Below, piece after piece: positions 1 through 9,570 of a DNA stretch of 43,931 nucleotides. The notes beneath the pieces were generated by a model. It was not told the DNA's origin. It made no database searches and worked only from the letters and a program-made list of their open reading frames with translations. The number at the start of each line of letters is the position of its first letter. Position 1 is the stretch's first letter. The stretch comes from Hyphomicrobiales bacterium (lineage in GTDB: Bacteria > Pseudomonadota > Alphaproteobacteria > Rhizobiales > Beijerinckiaceae): NCBI GenBank assembly GCA_947447895.1, contig CANFLM010000013.1, positions 1 through 43,931 of the forward strand, in the 5' to 3' direction. The translations under genes and the position numbers were made by a program.

Positions 1-141
1 GATATTGACCTTTCGTCAATCAATGCTCGCTTATGGTGTTTTGGGTCCAAATAGGCTAGAGGCTTTGGCCAATGGCTTTGGGGCAGCCGGCATCGGCGGG
101 CGGTCCCCTTTCTCCTTACTCATGCTGAAGTCTGAACGATC

Positions 142-3075
142 ATGAATTCTGAAACCGCCCCCCGCGATTATTCGAAAACATTGTTTTTGCCGCAGACGGA
201 GTTTCCGATGCGCGCCGGTCTGCCCCAGCGCGAACCCGAAATTCTGGCGCGGTGGAAACAGCGCAATCTCTACCAGCGGTTGCGGGAGACCTCGGCAGGG
301 CGTCCGCGCTTTGTGCTGCATGATGGCCCTCCCTATGCCAATGGCAGCATCCATATCGGCCATGCGCTCAACAAAATTTTGAAGGATCTGGTCACGCGCA
401 GCCAGCAGATGCTGGGCTTCGATTCCAATTATGTGCCCGGCTGGGATTGCCACGGCCTGCCGATCGAATGGAAAATCGAGGAAGCCTATCGCGCCAAGGG
501 CAAGAACAAGGACGAGGTTCCTGTGGTGGAATTCCGGCAGGAATGCCGGACCTTTGCCGAACAATGGCTCGATACCCAGCGCGAGGAATTCAAGCGGCTG
601 GGCATTACGGGCGATTGGGATCACCCTTATTCGACCATGGCTTTTCCCGCCGAGGCACAGATTGCCCGCGAGATCATGAAGTTCAAGGATAACGGCCTGC
701 TCTATCGCGGCTCCAAGCCGGTGATGTGGTCGGTGGTGGAAAAAACCGCTCTGGCCGAAGCCGAGATCGAGTATCACGACCACCAGAGCGATATGGTCTG
801 GGTGAAGTTTCCGGTCACCAAGGGCCTGTCGGATGCCGCCAATGTGGTGATCTGGACCACCACCCCATGGACCCTGCCGGGCAACCGCGCCATTTCCTAC
901 CACCACAAGATCGCCTATGGGCTGTTTGAGGTGACAGGCAACGAGCGCGATTATGGCCCTGCCAAGGGTGAACTCTATTTGTTGGCCAAAAATCTGGCTG
1001 AAACGGTCGCCCAATCCGCCAAGATCACGCTGGCTTTCAAGGCCGATGTCTCGGCGGCCGAGATGGGCCAGATCGAGTGTGCGCATCCGCTCGCCTCGCT
1101 GGGCTATGACTTCATCGTGCCGATGCTGGATGGCGACCATGTCACCGATGATGCCGGCACGGGCTTTGTCCATACCGCGCCCGGCCATGGCCGCGAGGAT
1201 TTCGAGATCTGGATGGCCAATGGCCGCCAATTGTCCGAGCGCGGCATCAACACCGCCATTCCCTTCACCATCGACGATGACAGCGCCTATACCGACCAGG
1301 CCCCCGGTTTCGCCGGCAAGCGCGTCATCAATGACAAGGGCGAGAAGGGTGACGCCAACGAAGCGGTGATCAAGGCTTTGATCGAAGCCGGCAATCTGGT
1401 GGCCCGCGGACGGTTGAAGCACCAGTATCCCCATTCCTGGCGGTCGAAAAAGCCGGTCATCTTCCGCAACACGCCGCAATGGTTCATCGCGATGGACAAG
1501 CCTTTCGCGCTCGGCGAGTCCTTGCGGTCTGTGGCCTTCGACGCCATCGGCAAGACCGAATGGGTGCCGGCCACCGGCGAGAACCGCATTCGCGGCATGA
1601 TCGAGAACAAGCCCGATTGGGTGATGTCGCGCCAGCGCGCCTGGGGGGTGCCGATCACGGTGTTTGTGCATCACGACACCAAAGAGATGCTCAATGATCC
1701 GCGCGTCGATGCGGCCATTGCCGAGGCTTTCGAGACCGAGGGCGGCGATGCCTGGTTCAAGACTGGTGCGAAAGAGCGGTTCCTGACCGCCTTCGGCCAT
1801 AAGCCCGATGATTATGACATGGTGATGGATGTGCTCGATGTCTGGTTTGATTCCGGCTCGACCCATACCTACACGCTCGAAGACCCGAAACATTTCCCCG
1901 GCCTGGCAGGCACCCGCCGCAAGGTCGACGGGGGTCGCGATACGGTGATGTATCTGGAAGGCTCGGACCAGCATCGCGGCTGGTTCCAGTCCTCCTTGCT
2001 CGAAAGCTGCGGCACGCGGGGCCGTGCACCTTTCGATGTGGTGCTGACCCACGGTTTCGTGCTCGACGAAAAAGGGCAGAAAATGTCCAAATCGCTCGGC
2101 AATGTCACCGCGCCGCAAGATGTCATCAAGGATGCCGGCGCCGATATCCTGCGGTTGTGGGTGGCGGCGTCCGACTATTCCGATGATTTGCGCATCGGCA
2201 AGGAAATCCTCAAGACCTTTGTCGAGACCTATCGCAAATTGCGCAATACCATGCGCTGGATGCTGGGTTCTCTCGCCCATTACGATGCCGCAAACAGCGT
2301 CGATGCCAGCCAGATGGGCGAGATCGAGCGCCTGATGCTGCACCGTCTGGCGGCGCTCGAACCGGTGATCCGCCAAGCCTATGCCGATTATGACTACCGC
2401 AAGGTGATCTCGGAATTGTCGCTGTTCATGAACACCGATCTGTCGGCTTTCTATTTCGACATCCGCAAGGACACGCTCTATTGCGATGCGCCCTCGAGCG
2501 TGACGCGGCGGGCCTCGCTGGAATGTATCGAGCAGATTTTCCGCGCGGTGACGCTGTGGCTTGCGCCCATTCTGGTGTTTACCTGCGAGGAGGCCTGGTT
2601 GGCCCGTTATCCCGACGCCGAATCCGTGCATCTGGAAGGCTTCCCCGCCATCCCTGCGGCGTGGCTTGACGAGGCGCTGGACGAGAAATGGGCCAAGATC
2701 CGCAAGGTGCGGCGGGTGGTGACCGGTGCTCTGGAAATCGAGCGGGCGGCCAAACATATCGGCTCCTCGCTGGAATCCGCTCCCGTTGTCTATCTTCAGG
2801 ATCCCGAATTGGCGGCTCTGGTCGCCAGCGTCAATTTTGCCGATGTCTGTATCACCTCCGATCTGCGGATCGAGACAGGCGAGGGGTCTGTGGATGCGTT
2901 CCGGCTCGATGATGTGGCCGGTGTGGCTGTGGTCCACCAGATGGCTGCGGGGCAGAAATGTGCCCGTTCCTGGCGGTTCTCGACCGAAATCGGTGCCGAT
3001 CCCGCTTATCCTGATGTGACCCCGCGTGACGCGGCGGCACTCAGGGAATGGGACGCGCTGGCCGCACAGCATTAA
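142..3075 (+). CDS. ileS: Isoleucyl-tRNA synthetase
   Basis: Class Ia aminoacyl-tRNA synthetase that charges tRNA-Ile in the cytoplasm, 977 residues (E. coli about 938). The HIGH signature is at residues 71-74 and KMSKS at 647-651, enclosing a large editing (CP1) domain with the usual TTPWTLPGN segment. The C-terminal zinc finger of the family is worn down: only the first Cys, in a KCARSW context, remains, and the other ligands are replaced. I recall the same loss in other alphaproteobacteria, so it is probably a lineage trait. No strong ribosome-binding site precedes the ATG. It starts a plus-strand run, with lspA nine bases downstream. Confidence 0.98.
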   Translation: MNSETAPRDYSKTLFLPQTEFPMRAGLPQREPEILARWKQRNLYQRLRETSAGRPRFVLHDGPPYANGSIHIGHALNKILKDLVTRSQQMLGFDSNYVPGWDCHGLPIEWKIEEAYRAKGKNKDEVPVVEFRQECRTFAEQWLDTQREEFKRLGITGDWDHPYSTMAFPAEAQIAREIMKFKDNGLLYRGSKPVMWSVVEKTALAEAEIEYHDHQSDMVWVKFPVTKGLSDAANVVIWTTTPWTLPGNRAISYHHKIAYGLFEVTGNERDYGPAKGELYLLAKNLAETVAQSAKITLAFKADVSAAEMGQIECAHPLASLGYDFIVPMLDGDHVTDDAGTGFVHTAPGHGREDFEIWMANGRQLSERGINTAIPFTIDDDSAYTDQAPGFAGKRVINDKGEKGDANEAVIKALIEAGNLVARGRLKHQYPHSWRSKKPVIFRNTPQWFIAMDKPFALGESLRSVAFDAIGKTEWVPATGENRIRGMIENKPDWVMSRQRAWGVPITVFVHHDTKEMLNDPRVDAAIAEAFETEGGDAWFKTGAKERFLTAFGHKPDDYDMVMDVLDVWFDSGSTHTYTLEDPKHFPGLAGTRRKVDGGRDTVMYLEGSDQHRGWFQSSLLESCGTRGRAPFDVVLTHGFVLDEKGQKMSKSLGNVTAPQDVIKDAGADILRLWVAASDYSDDLRIGKEILKTFVETYRKLRNTMRWMLGSLAHYDAANSVDASQMGEIERLMLHRLAALEPVIRQAYADYDYRKVISELSLFMNTDLSAFYFDIRKDTLYCDAPSSVTRRASLECIEQIFRAVTLWLAPILVFTCEEAWLARYPDAESVHLEGFPAIPAAWLDEALDEKWAKIRKVRRVVTGALEIERAAKHIGSSLESAPVVYLQDPELAALVASVNFADVCITSDLRIETGEGSVDAFRLDDVAGVAVVHQMAAGQKCARSWRFSTEIGADPAYPDVTPRDAAALREWDALAAQH

Positions 3076-3084
3076 GGCTGGGAG

Positions 3085-3606
3085 ATGGGAACCGATCCGA
3101 TCCGCTATTCACCGGCCCGGCTTGGGGCCTTTGTCGGGCTGGTCACACTGGTCCTCGACCAGCTCTCCAAGCTTGTTCTGCTGCGTTGGGTCGAGATCGA
3201 GAAGACCCAGCCAATTGTGGTCAACGAGGTGTTCGATCTGGTTCTGGTCTGGAATAGAGGTGTTTCCTACGGATTGTTCCAGCAGGACAGTGCTGTCGGG
3301 CGGTATATGCTGCTGGCCGTGTCGATTGCGGTCACCATCGGTTTGCTGGTCTGGATGCTCTACACCGACGACAAATGGCTAGGCTTCGGCCTCGGGCTGC
3401 TGGCCGGCGGGGCGATTGGCAATGCCATCGATCGGGCGGCCTACGGGGCGGTGGTCGATTTTGCCCATCTGCACTGGAATGGCTGGTCGTGGTACGTTTT
3501 TAACCTTGCTGACGCAGCCATCGTTGCGGGGGTTGGCATCCTGCTGTATGACTCTCTGGTCACGCAGCGGGTGCAACCGCCGTCAGGACCGAATGAACAG
3601 GCTTGA
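3085..3606 (+). CDS. lspA: Lipoprotein signal peptidase (signal peptidase II)
   Basis: Inner-membrane aspartyl protease that cleaves the signal peptide of diacylglyceryl-modified prolipoproteins. At 173 residues it has the family's size and four hydrophobic segments. The NRGVSYGLF box, the GNAIDR box (D116), VVDF (D125) and FNLAD (D143) are all present; D125 and D143 match the catalytic Asp pair. The start nine bases after ileS, with AAGG overlapping the ileS stop, suggests co-transcription. The ileS-lspA order is common in proteobacteria. Confidence 0.97.
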   Translation: MGTDPIRYSPARLGAFVGLVTLVLDQLSKLVLLRWVEIEKTQPIVVNEVFDLVLVWNRGVSYGLFQQDSAVGRYMLLAVSIAVTIGLLVWMLYTDDKWLGFGLGLLAGGAIGNAIDRAAYGAVVDFAHLHWNGWSWYVFNLADAAIVAGVGILLYDSLVTQRVQPPSGPNEQA

Positions 3607-3670
3607 AAATAGCCATCATGATGCCATTTTTGGGGTGCATTGATCCATTTGCCCCCATGGGAGACCGAAA

Positions 3671-4363
3671 ATGCGGCTCAAGGACCGGTTAATGATGCCA
3701 TTCACGATCAATGCCACGCTCCGGATGGTTCTGTTGATGCTATCCGGATTCGGCCTGTTCTCCACGGCTGCCGTCATGCCCGCCGCGGCGCAAAATCCGG
3801 TGATTGATTTAGGCAAAACAATTCTGGGCATCGAGGACGAGAAACCGGAACTGGATTATCGCCCGCGTCCGCCTTTAGTGATCCCGCCGAAAATGGAACT
3901 GCCCAAGCCGATCGACAAATCGGTCGCCAAGTCCCCGCAATGGCCCAACGATCCCGATGTAGCTGCCCAGCGCGCCGCTGCCGAGGCCCGCAGGAAGCCG
4001 GTCGAGAAGGTCGATCCCTCCCGTCCTCTGAGCATTGAGGAGGTGCGCGCTGGTCGTGTCGCCGGCGCAGGTGTGCCGACTGCTCCTGCCGAGCCGATCG
4101 CTCCCAAGAACATGTCAGCCTGGATCCCGCCCTCGGAGTTGAAGCTGATCGAGGAAAAGATCAAACTCTCCAAGGCTGCTGAATTGACCCCGGGCTATGA
4201 GCCGCCCCGGCAATGGCTGACCGATCCGCCCAAAGGCTATCGCAAGCCGGTTGAAGGTGTGGCTGTCAGCAAGCCAAAAATGGCGCCTTCCTCCATGGAC
4301 ACCCGTGATGAGGACAGTCCCCTGGCCATCTTCCGCAAGCCTAAACAGAATGATGACGATTGA
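3671..4363 (+). CDS. Secreted proline-rich protein of unknown function
   Basis: Predicted 230-residue exported protein. A hydrophobic stretch at about residues 17-40 ends in an AAAQ signal-peptidase-like site. The mature part is hydrophilic, rich in Pro, Lys and Glu, and has no membrane segment. A motif reading LDYRPRPPLVIPP near residue 60 resembles a protein I recall from the same place (between lspA and M16 peptidase genes) in Rhizobiales, and is loosely like the DUF3035 core. GGGAG lies eight bases before the ATG; Met8 and Met9 are alternative starts. A periplasmic role is inferred from the signal peptide only. No enzyme motif is visible. Confidence 0.8.
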   Translation: MRLKDRLMMPFTINATLRMVLLMLSGFGLFSTAAVMPAAAQNPVIDLGKTILGIEDEKPELDYRPRPPLVIPPKMELPKPIDKSVAKSPQWPNDPDVAAQRAAAEARRKPVEKVDPSRPLSIEEVRAGRVAGAGVPTAPAEPIAPKNMSAWIPPSELKLIEEKIKLSKAAELTPGYEPPRQWLTDPPKGYRKPVEGVAVSKPKMAPSSMDTRDEDSPLAIFRKPKQNDDD

Positions 4364-4397
4364 TCCTGTTGTTTAACTGGTGATTGTCGAGACTGGG

Positions 4398-4433
4398 TCG
4401 ACCATGATCGCGAGATCATGGTCGATTTTGTTT
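4398..4433 (+). terminator. Intrinsic terminator after the ileS-lspA run
   Basis: A perfect 12-bp inverted repeat (TCGACCATGATC / GATCATGGTCGA) with a GCGA tetraloop is followed by TTTTGTTT. This is a typical rho-independent terminator for plus-strand transcripts. It separates the secreted-protein gene from the M16 peptidase pair, so the latter probably has its own promoter in the following 100 bp. Confidence 0.75.
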
Positions 4434-4532
4434 GCGAGGCCCTGTAATCTCGGGTGGTGAGGCGGCAGGGATTCGCCAGCCTGCCGGATGTCTCCCCCTT
4501 GCTGCGTTTGTGTGAAAGAGGATTGATCATTG

Positions 4533-5846
4533 ATGCCCCATTCTCCCGCAACCTCCTCTGACAGGCCCTCGCTGGTTCCGGGCGTCAAGATTGCCCATCA
4601 CAAATTGGCCAATGGCATGGATGTTGTGGTGATCCCCGATCATCGCACGCCGGTGGTGACGCATATGGTGTGGTATCGCAACGGTTCTGCGGATGATCCT
4701 GCCGGTCAATCGGGCATTGCGCATTTTCTCGAGCATCTGATGTTCAAGGGCACGGCCAAGCATCCGCAAGGCGAGTTTTCCGATGTGGTGACCGAATTGG
4801 GTGGCGAGGAAAACGCCTTCACCTCGATGGATTATACCGCTTATTACCAGCGCGTTGCGCGCGAGCATCTCGGCACCATGATGGCCATGGAAGCCGACCG
4901 CATGAAGGGACTGGTGCTGACCGACGATGTCGTGATCCCGGAACGCGATGTGGTGATGGAAGAACGCCGGATGCGCACGGAAACCGATCCCGGCGCCCAG
5001 CTCTCGGAGACGATTGCCGCCGCGCTTTATGCCCACCATCCCTATGGCACGCCGATCATCGGCTGGATGCACGAGATCGAGCAATTGGGGCGGCAGGAGG
5101 CATTGGCCTATTACCACCGCTTCTACACCCCCGAAAATGCCATTCTGGTGATTGCCGGGGATGTGACCTCCGAAGAAGTGCTGGCCTTGGCCGAACAGAC
5201 CTATGGGACCATCCCCGCGTTGGGCGAGCCGCCCAAGCGCAAACGCCCGCAAGAGCCGGAACTGCGCGGGGCCAAAAAGGTCACTCTGGCCGATCCCAAG
5301 GTGGAACAGCCCTCGCTGCAACGCTCCTTCCTTGTGCCCTCGGCCACGACGGCTGCGAAAGGGGAATCGGAGGCTATCGAGGTCATGATCCAGATTCTGG
5401 CAGGCGGGCAGACCAGCGTGCTGCACCGGCAATTGGTGATCGAGCAGAAAAATGCGGTCGCGGCGGGCGGCTGGTATCATTCCACTTCACTCGATAAGAC
5501 CCGGATGCTGATCTATGCCGTACCCAATGCCGGCGTGACATTGGATGAGCTGGAACGGGCCATGGATCAGGCCATTGCCGATTTCATGGCCACCGGCATC
5601 ACCGACAAGGAACTGGCCCGCGCCAAAACCCGCCTGATTGCCGATGCGTTCTACGCCCAGGACAGCCAGTCGGCGATGGCCCGCATGTATGGATCGGCAC
5701 TGGCGACCGGAGCCAGCATCGAGGATGTGACCCATTGGCCCGACGCCATTGACGCGGTCACGGCCGAGGATGTGATGAAGGCCGCCCGCTGGCTTGATGC
5801 CCGGACTTCGGTCACCGGTTTTCTGATCAAAGACGAGGCAGCCTGA
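4533..5846 (+). CDS. M16 family zinc metallopeptidase, catalytic type
   Basis: Pitrilysin/processing-peptidase-like protein of 437 residues. The inverted zinc motif is intact: H64-x-x-E67-H68, with E144 76 residues later as the third ligand. The two-lobed M16B layout (Peptidase_M16, then M16_C) fits the length. The ATG at 4533 is preferred over a TTG one codon upstream; AGAGGA sits about ten bases before. No signal peptide is obvious, so the location is uncertain. The next gene is a degenerate M16 protein starting two bases after this stop. Active/inactive M16B pairs act as heterodimers, like mitochondrial processing peptidase, and the same is inferred here. Confidence 0.93.
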   Translation: MPHSPATSSDRPSLVPGVKIAHHKLANGMDVVVIPDHRTPVVTHMVWYRNGSADDPAGQSGIAHFLEHLMFKGTAKHPQGEFSDVVTELGGEENAFTSMDYTAYYQRVAREHLGTMMAMEADRMKGLVLTDDVVIPERDVVMEERRMRTETDPGAQLSETIAAALYAHHPYGTPIIGWMHEIEQLGRQEALAYYHRFYTPENAILVIAGDVTSEEVLALAEQTYGTIPALGEPPKRKRPQEPELRGAKKVTLADPKVEQPSLQRSFLVPSATTAAKGESEAIEVMIQILAGGQTSVLHRQLVIEQKNAVAAGGWYHSTSLDKTRMLIYAVPNAGVTLDELERAMDQAIADFMATGITDKELARAKTRLIADAFYAQDSQSAMARMYGSALATGASIEDVTHWPDAIDAVTAEDVMKAARWLDARTSVTGFLIKDEAA

Positions 5847-5847
5847 T

Positions 5848-7146
5848 ATGAACAAGCCGACCAAGATTGCACAGCAGGCGGCTGTTGCCCGAACCAACCA
5901 TGCCGATCGCATCCGCTCGGTCGTATCCCCGCTGGGCATCGAAGCCTGGTTGGTTGAGGATTATACCGTGCCGATCATTGCTGTCGAAGGGCTCATAGAA
6001 GGCGGCACGTCGCAGGATCCGGCAGAAAGGGCAGGTCTGCTGCATTGCCTGATGGGCGCCTTGGACGAGGGTGCGGGGCCTTATGACTCCACCGCTTTTC
6101 AGGAGCGGCTGGATGATTTTGCCATTGAATTGAGTTTCGGAGCGGATCGTGATCACGCCTCCTTCCACCTGCGCACACTGGCCCGTCACAGCGACGAGGC
6201 GTTTGATATGTTGCGTCTGGCCCTGACCGAGGCGCGGCTCGACAGCGACTCGGTCGAGCGCGTGCGGGCGCAGATTATGGCCGGATTGCGCCATGAATCG
6301 ACCGACCCCGACGTGATGGCGCATCGGGCGTGGTTTGCAACGGCTTTCGGTGACCATCCTTATGGACGCTCCTCGAAGGGCACGCTGGAATCGGTTCCCG
6401 AGATCGGTCGTGCCGATCTGGACCGCACACGCGAGGCCTTGCTCAACCGCTCCAAGCTGCATCTGGTGGTGGTCGGGGCGATCAATCCCGACGCATTGGC
6501 CCGCGCGCTTGATGACGTCTTTGGTCCACTGCCAGCGCAGTCGGGCGTCAAACCGGTGGCGTTGATGCAGCCGATGGCCATCGGGACGCGCAAAGTGATC
6601 GATCTGGATGTGCCGCAAGCCTCGATCCGTTTTGGCGCCGCCGGTCTGGCGCGTACCGATCACGATTTTGTCGCCGCCACCGTGGTCAACCATATTCTGG
6701 GCGGTGGTGTGTTCTCCTCGCGGCTGTTCCGCGAAGTCCGCGAAAAGCGCGGTCTGGCCTATTCGGTCTCTTCTCATCTGGCCCCTTTCGCGCATGGCCC
6801 ACTGCATATGGGCGGCACCTCGACCAAAAACGAGCGTGCGGCGGAATCGATAGCGATCATCGAACAGGAAATCAGCAGTCTGGCCCATGATGGCCCCAAC
6901 GAGCAGGAATTGACCACCGCCAAAAACTATCTGATCGGTTCCTATGCGCTGCGCCTTGATACCTCGGCCAAGCTGGCCAGCCAGCTCGTCCATATCAAGG
7001 CGCATGGATTGGGCCGTTCCTATCTGGACGAGCGTAATGGTCTGGTGGCTGCCGTGTCGCTCGAGGATGCGGTGCGCACGGCCAAACGGCTTTATGGTGC
7101 GGGCGAATTGCTGACTGTCGTGGTGGGCCGTCCGGTCGGGCTTTAG
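5848..7146 (+). CDS. M16 family peptidase-like protein, inactive subunit
   Basis: Second M16B protein, 432 residues. The zinc motif is lost: H66-C-L-M69-G70 stands where HxxEH should be, so it cannot bind zinc conventionally. The C-lobe signature SSRLFREVREKRGLAYSV is kept, as in non-catalytic partners of two-subunit M16 enzymes. It starts one base after the stop of the catalytic gene, which indicates translational coupling and equal expression. The substrate of such bacterial pairs is poorly known, so naming one would be a guess. Confidence 0.92.
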   Translation: MNKPTKIAQQAAVARTNHADRIRSVVSPLGIEAWLVEDYTVPIIAVEGLIEGGTSQDPAERAGLLHCLMGALDEGAGPYDSTAFQERLDDFAIELSFGADRDHASFHLRTLARHSDEAFDMLRLALTEARLDSDSVERVRAQIMAGLRHESTDPDVMAHRAWFATAFGDHPYGRSSKGTLESVPEIGRADLDRTREALLNRSKLHLVVVGAINPDALARALDDVFGPLPAQSGVKPVALMQPMAIGTRKVIDLDVPQASIRFGAAGLARTDHDFVAATVVNHILGGGVFSSRLFREVREKRGLAYSVSSHLAPFAHGPLHMGGTSTKNERAAESIAIIEQEISSLAHDGPNEQELTTAKNYLIGSYALRLDTSAKLASQLVHIKAHGLGRSYLDERNGLVAAVSLEDAVRTAKRLYGAGELLTVVVGRPVGL

Positions 7147-7167
7147 GCGGCAAGCGGGTTGAAACCG

Positions 7168-9003
7168 ATGAGCGTCAGACGACTTGATCCTGTCCTGATC
7201 GACCGCATCGCCGCAGGCGAGGTGGTCGAACGTCCGGCCTCAGCCGTCAAGGAACTGGTCGAAAACGCGCTGGATGCCGGTGCCACCGAGATCGAGGTGG
7301 TTATTGCCGGTGGCGGCCGCAACCTGATCCGCGTTACCGATAACGGGTCGGGCATGGGGCCGGAGGATCTGGCCCTGTGTATCGAACGCCATGCGACCTC
7401 CAAACTGCCGGACGGCAATCTGTTCGCCATCGAAACGCTGGGCTTTCGCGGCGAGGCGTTGCCATCGATCGGGTCGGTCGCGCGGCTGACCATCACCTCG
7501 CGCCGTGTCGGGGACCGCGAAGCCTTGATGGTGACGGTCGATGGCGGGCAGGTGCAGCCCTTGCGTCCGACAGCCTTCGGCAAGGGCACGCGGGTCGAGG
7601 TGGCGGATCTGTTTTATGCGACCCCCGCCCGCCTGAAATTTCTCAAGACCGATCGGGCCGAGGCGCAGGCGGTGGCCGATCTGATCAAGCGTCTGGCCCT
7701 GGCGCATCCGCGCGTCAAATTCCTTTTGCGCGGCGATGATGCGCCGATGCTCGATTATCCCGAAGCCCGCGGCGATACCGAGGCCGAAGCCTCGATCGAG
7801 CGGATCGGGCAGGTTCTTGGCCGCTCCTTCATCAGCAATGCCGTGCCGCTCGATGTCTATTACGAGGATGTCGGTCTGGGCGGTCTGGCGGGGCTGGCCA
7901 CCGCCCATCGCCCCTCGGCCAACGGACTCTATCTGTTTGTGAATGGGCGTCCGGTGCGGGACAAGCTGCTGATGGGTGCAGTCAAAGGAGCCTATGCGGA
8001 TTTGCTGCCGGCCGGCCGGCATCCGGCTGCGGTGCTGTTCGTGCAGGTGTCGCCCGCTTTGGTCGATGTGAATGTGCATCCGGCCAAAAGCGAGGTGCGC
8101 TTCCGCGATGCCGGACAGGTGCGCGCGCTGGTGGTCGGTACGATCAAGCGGGCGTTGGGAGAGGCCGGACATCGGGCTTCGGCCACGGTCGCCACCCGCA
8201 CGCTGGATGCAATCCGCACCCAATCCAGCCTGTTCGGCGGTTCGACCTATCGCCCCGCCATGCCGCCTGCAGGAGGCTGGGACTGGCAACAGTCTCCCGC
8301 CGCACCCGACGGCTTGTCATCCCTGCCGCAAGGCTTTGCCGAGAGCCGCCAGTCCGACTACGCCCTCCCACCGATGGCCGATATGCGGAAGGGACCGGAA
8401 GGGTCCGATTCTGCATGGCTCGCCCACCCGCTCGGGGCTGCGCGCACGCAATTGCATGACACCTATATTGTCGCCCAGACGCAGGACGGCATTGTCATTG
8501 TCGACCAGCACGCGGCCCATGAGCGGCTCGTCTATGAACGGCTGAAGCGCGAGCGGGCCGAGCGCGGCATTGCCAGACAGATGCTGCTGATCCCGGCGAT
8601 TGTCGAGTTGGATCCGGTCGAGGCGGCACGACTGCTCGACAAGGCGGCGGTTCTGGCCGAATTGGGGCTGGTGATCGAGAGTTTCGGACCCGGTGCGGTG
8701 GCGGTGGCCGAAGTGCCTGCGGCCTTGATCCATGCCGATGTGACGGGCCTGGTGCATGATCTGGCCGAGACGCTGGAGGATTGGGGCTCGGCCCTCGCGC
8801 TCGAGGACCGCCTTGACCATGTGCTGGCGACCTTTGCCTGCCACCATTCGGTGCGGGCGGGACGTCGTTTGCGGCCCGAGGAAATGAACGCCCTGCTGCG
8901 CGACATGGAAGCGACGCCGTTTTCGGGCCAGTGCAACCATGGTCGCCCGACCTATGTCGAGCTGAAACTGGCCGATATCGAACGATTATTCGGTCGCCGC
9001 TGA
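7168..9003 (+). CDS. mutL: DNA mismatch repair protein MutL
   Basis: Mismatch-repair ATPase that couples MutS recognition to strand incision, 611 residues from this ATG. A TTG at 7159 would add three residues, but MSVRRLDPVLIDRIAAGEVV is the usual MutL beginning. N-terminal GHKL motifs: E29-N33, DNGSGM at 58-63, GFRGEAL at 92-98. After a variable linker, the C-terminal domain carries D446-Q-H-A-x2-E452-x4-E457, the metal-dependent nickase motif of MutL from organisms without MutH, plus GQCNHGRPT near the end. It therefore probably makes the nick itself. Its 3' end overlaps the convergent rsmD by 18 bp. Confidence 0.97.
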   Translation: MSVRRLDPVLIDRIAAGEVVERPASAVKELVENALDAGATEIEVVIAGGGRNLIRVTDNGSGMGPEDLALCIERHATSKLPDGNLFAIETLGFRGEALPSIGSVARLTITSRRVGDREALMVTVDGGQVQPLRPTAFGKGTRVEVADLFYATPARLKFLKTDRAEAQAVADLIKRLALAHPRVKFLLRGDDAPMLDYPEARGDTEAEASIERIGQVLGRSFISNAVPLDVYYEDVGLGGLAGLATAHRPSANGLYLFVNGRPVRDKLLMGAVKGAYADLLPAGRHPAAVLFVQVSPALVDVNVHPAKSEVRFRDAGQVRALVVGTIKRALGEAGHRASATVATRTLDAIRTQSSLFGGSTYRPAMPPAGGWDWQQSPAAPDGLSSLPQGFAESRQSDYALPPMADMRKGPEGSDSAWLAHPLGAARTQLHDTYIVAQTQDGIVIVDQHAAHERLVYERLKRERAERGIARQMLLIPAIVELDPVEAARLLDKAAVLAELGLVIESFGPGAVAVAEVPAALIHADVTGLVHDLAETLEDWGSALALEDRLDHVLATFACHHSVRAGRRLRPEEMNALLRDMEATPFSGQCNHGRPTYVELKLADIERLFGRR

Positions 9004-9555
9004 TCCCACGCCGATAAACAGCACTTTGGTGTCGCGATAATCGCGTTGCTCGTGTAGCACCAAGCCGGCGGGCAGGGTGATGTCGGCCCCGAGGCTTTCT
9101 TCCAGCACGATCAGTGCATCCTCGGTAAACCAGCCGCCGGCCAGGCCAGAGGCCAGAGCCTGCTCGCCCAGACCCTTGCCATAAGGCGGGTCGCAAAAGA
9201 CCAGCGAGAACGGCTTGTTGGGATGGATCGGGCCTAATGCGGTGGCATCGCGGCGGAAGACTTTGGTCAGTCCCGCCACGCCCAATTGCTCGATATTGGC
9301 GCGTAACAGGCCACGCCCTTCAGCGGAGTCATCGACAAACTGGACATGCGCCGCGCCGCGCGAGAGGGCCTCGAAACCCAGAGCCCCCGTACCGGCAAAC
9401 AGATCCAGCACCCGTGCATCAGTGACGGGATCGTCATAGGCATGCGCCAGAATATTGAAGAGGGTCTCACGCAACCGGTCGGACGTGGGCCGGACGGCCC
9501 ACGAGGTCGGTGTTTTCAGAGGACGGCCTTTGAACCGTCCGGCGACAATCCGCAT
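8986..9555 (-). CDS. rsmD: 16S rRNA (guanine(966)-N2)-methyltransferase
   Basis: SAM-dependent methyltransferase acting on G966 of 16S rRNA, 189 residues. The start MRIVAGRFKGRPL is typical. Motif I (DLFAGTGALGFEALSRGA) is at residues 51-68 and the catalytic DPPY at 122-125. It lies 15 bp downstream of the pseudouridine synthase gene on the same strand, so the two RNA-modification genes are likely co-transcribed. Its last codons overlap the 3' end of mutL on the other strand. Confidence 0.95.
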   Translation of the reverse strand: MRIVAGRFKGRPLKTPTSWAVRPTSDRLRETLFNILAHAYDDPVTDARVLDLFAGTGALGFEALSRGAAHVQFVDDSAEGRGLLRANIEQLGVAGLTKVFRRDATALGPIHPNKPFSLVFCDPPYGKGLGEQALASGLAGGWFTEDALIVLEESLGADITLPAGLVLHEQRDYRDTKVLFIGVGSAATE

Positions 9556-9570
9556 GTCGCTTCCCCCGGC

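Noticed and set aside
1-145. A plus-strand frame open from the window edge that ends in an ATGA overlap with ileS
   Set aside because: It uses codons rare in this genome (ATA, AGG, CTA, TCA), does not look like the RibF tail often found before ileS, and matches nothing I know. A TTGACC at 5-10 has no -10 at proper spacing.
31-3072. A 1013-codon open frame antisense to ileS
   Set aside because: Composition is that of a reverse-complement shadow of a G+C-rich gene (His/Gly/Ile-rich, no domain), and ileS with all its motifs lies opposite.
3610-3640. Palindrome near CATCATGATG after lspA as a terminator
   Set aside because: The stem leaves no room for a loop, and the T-run is weak.
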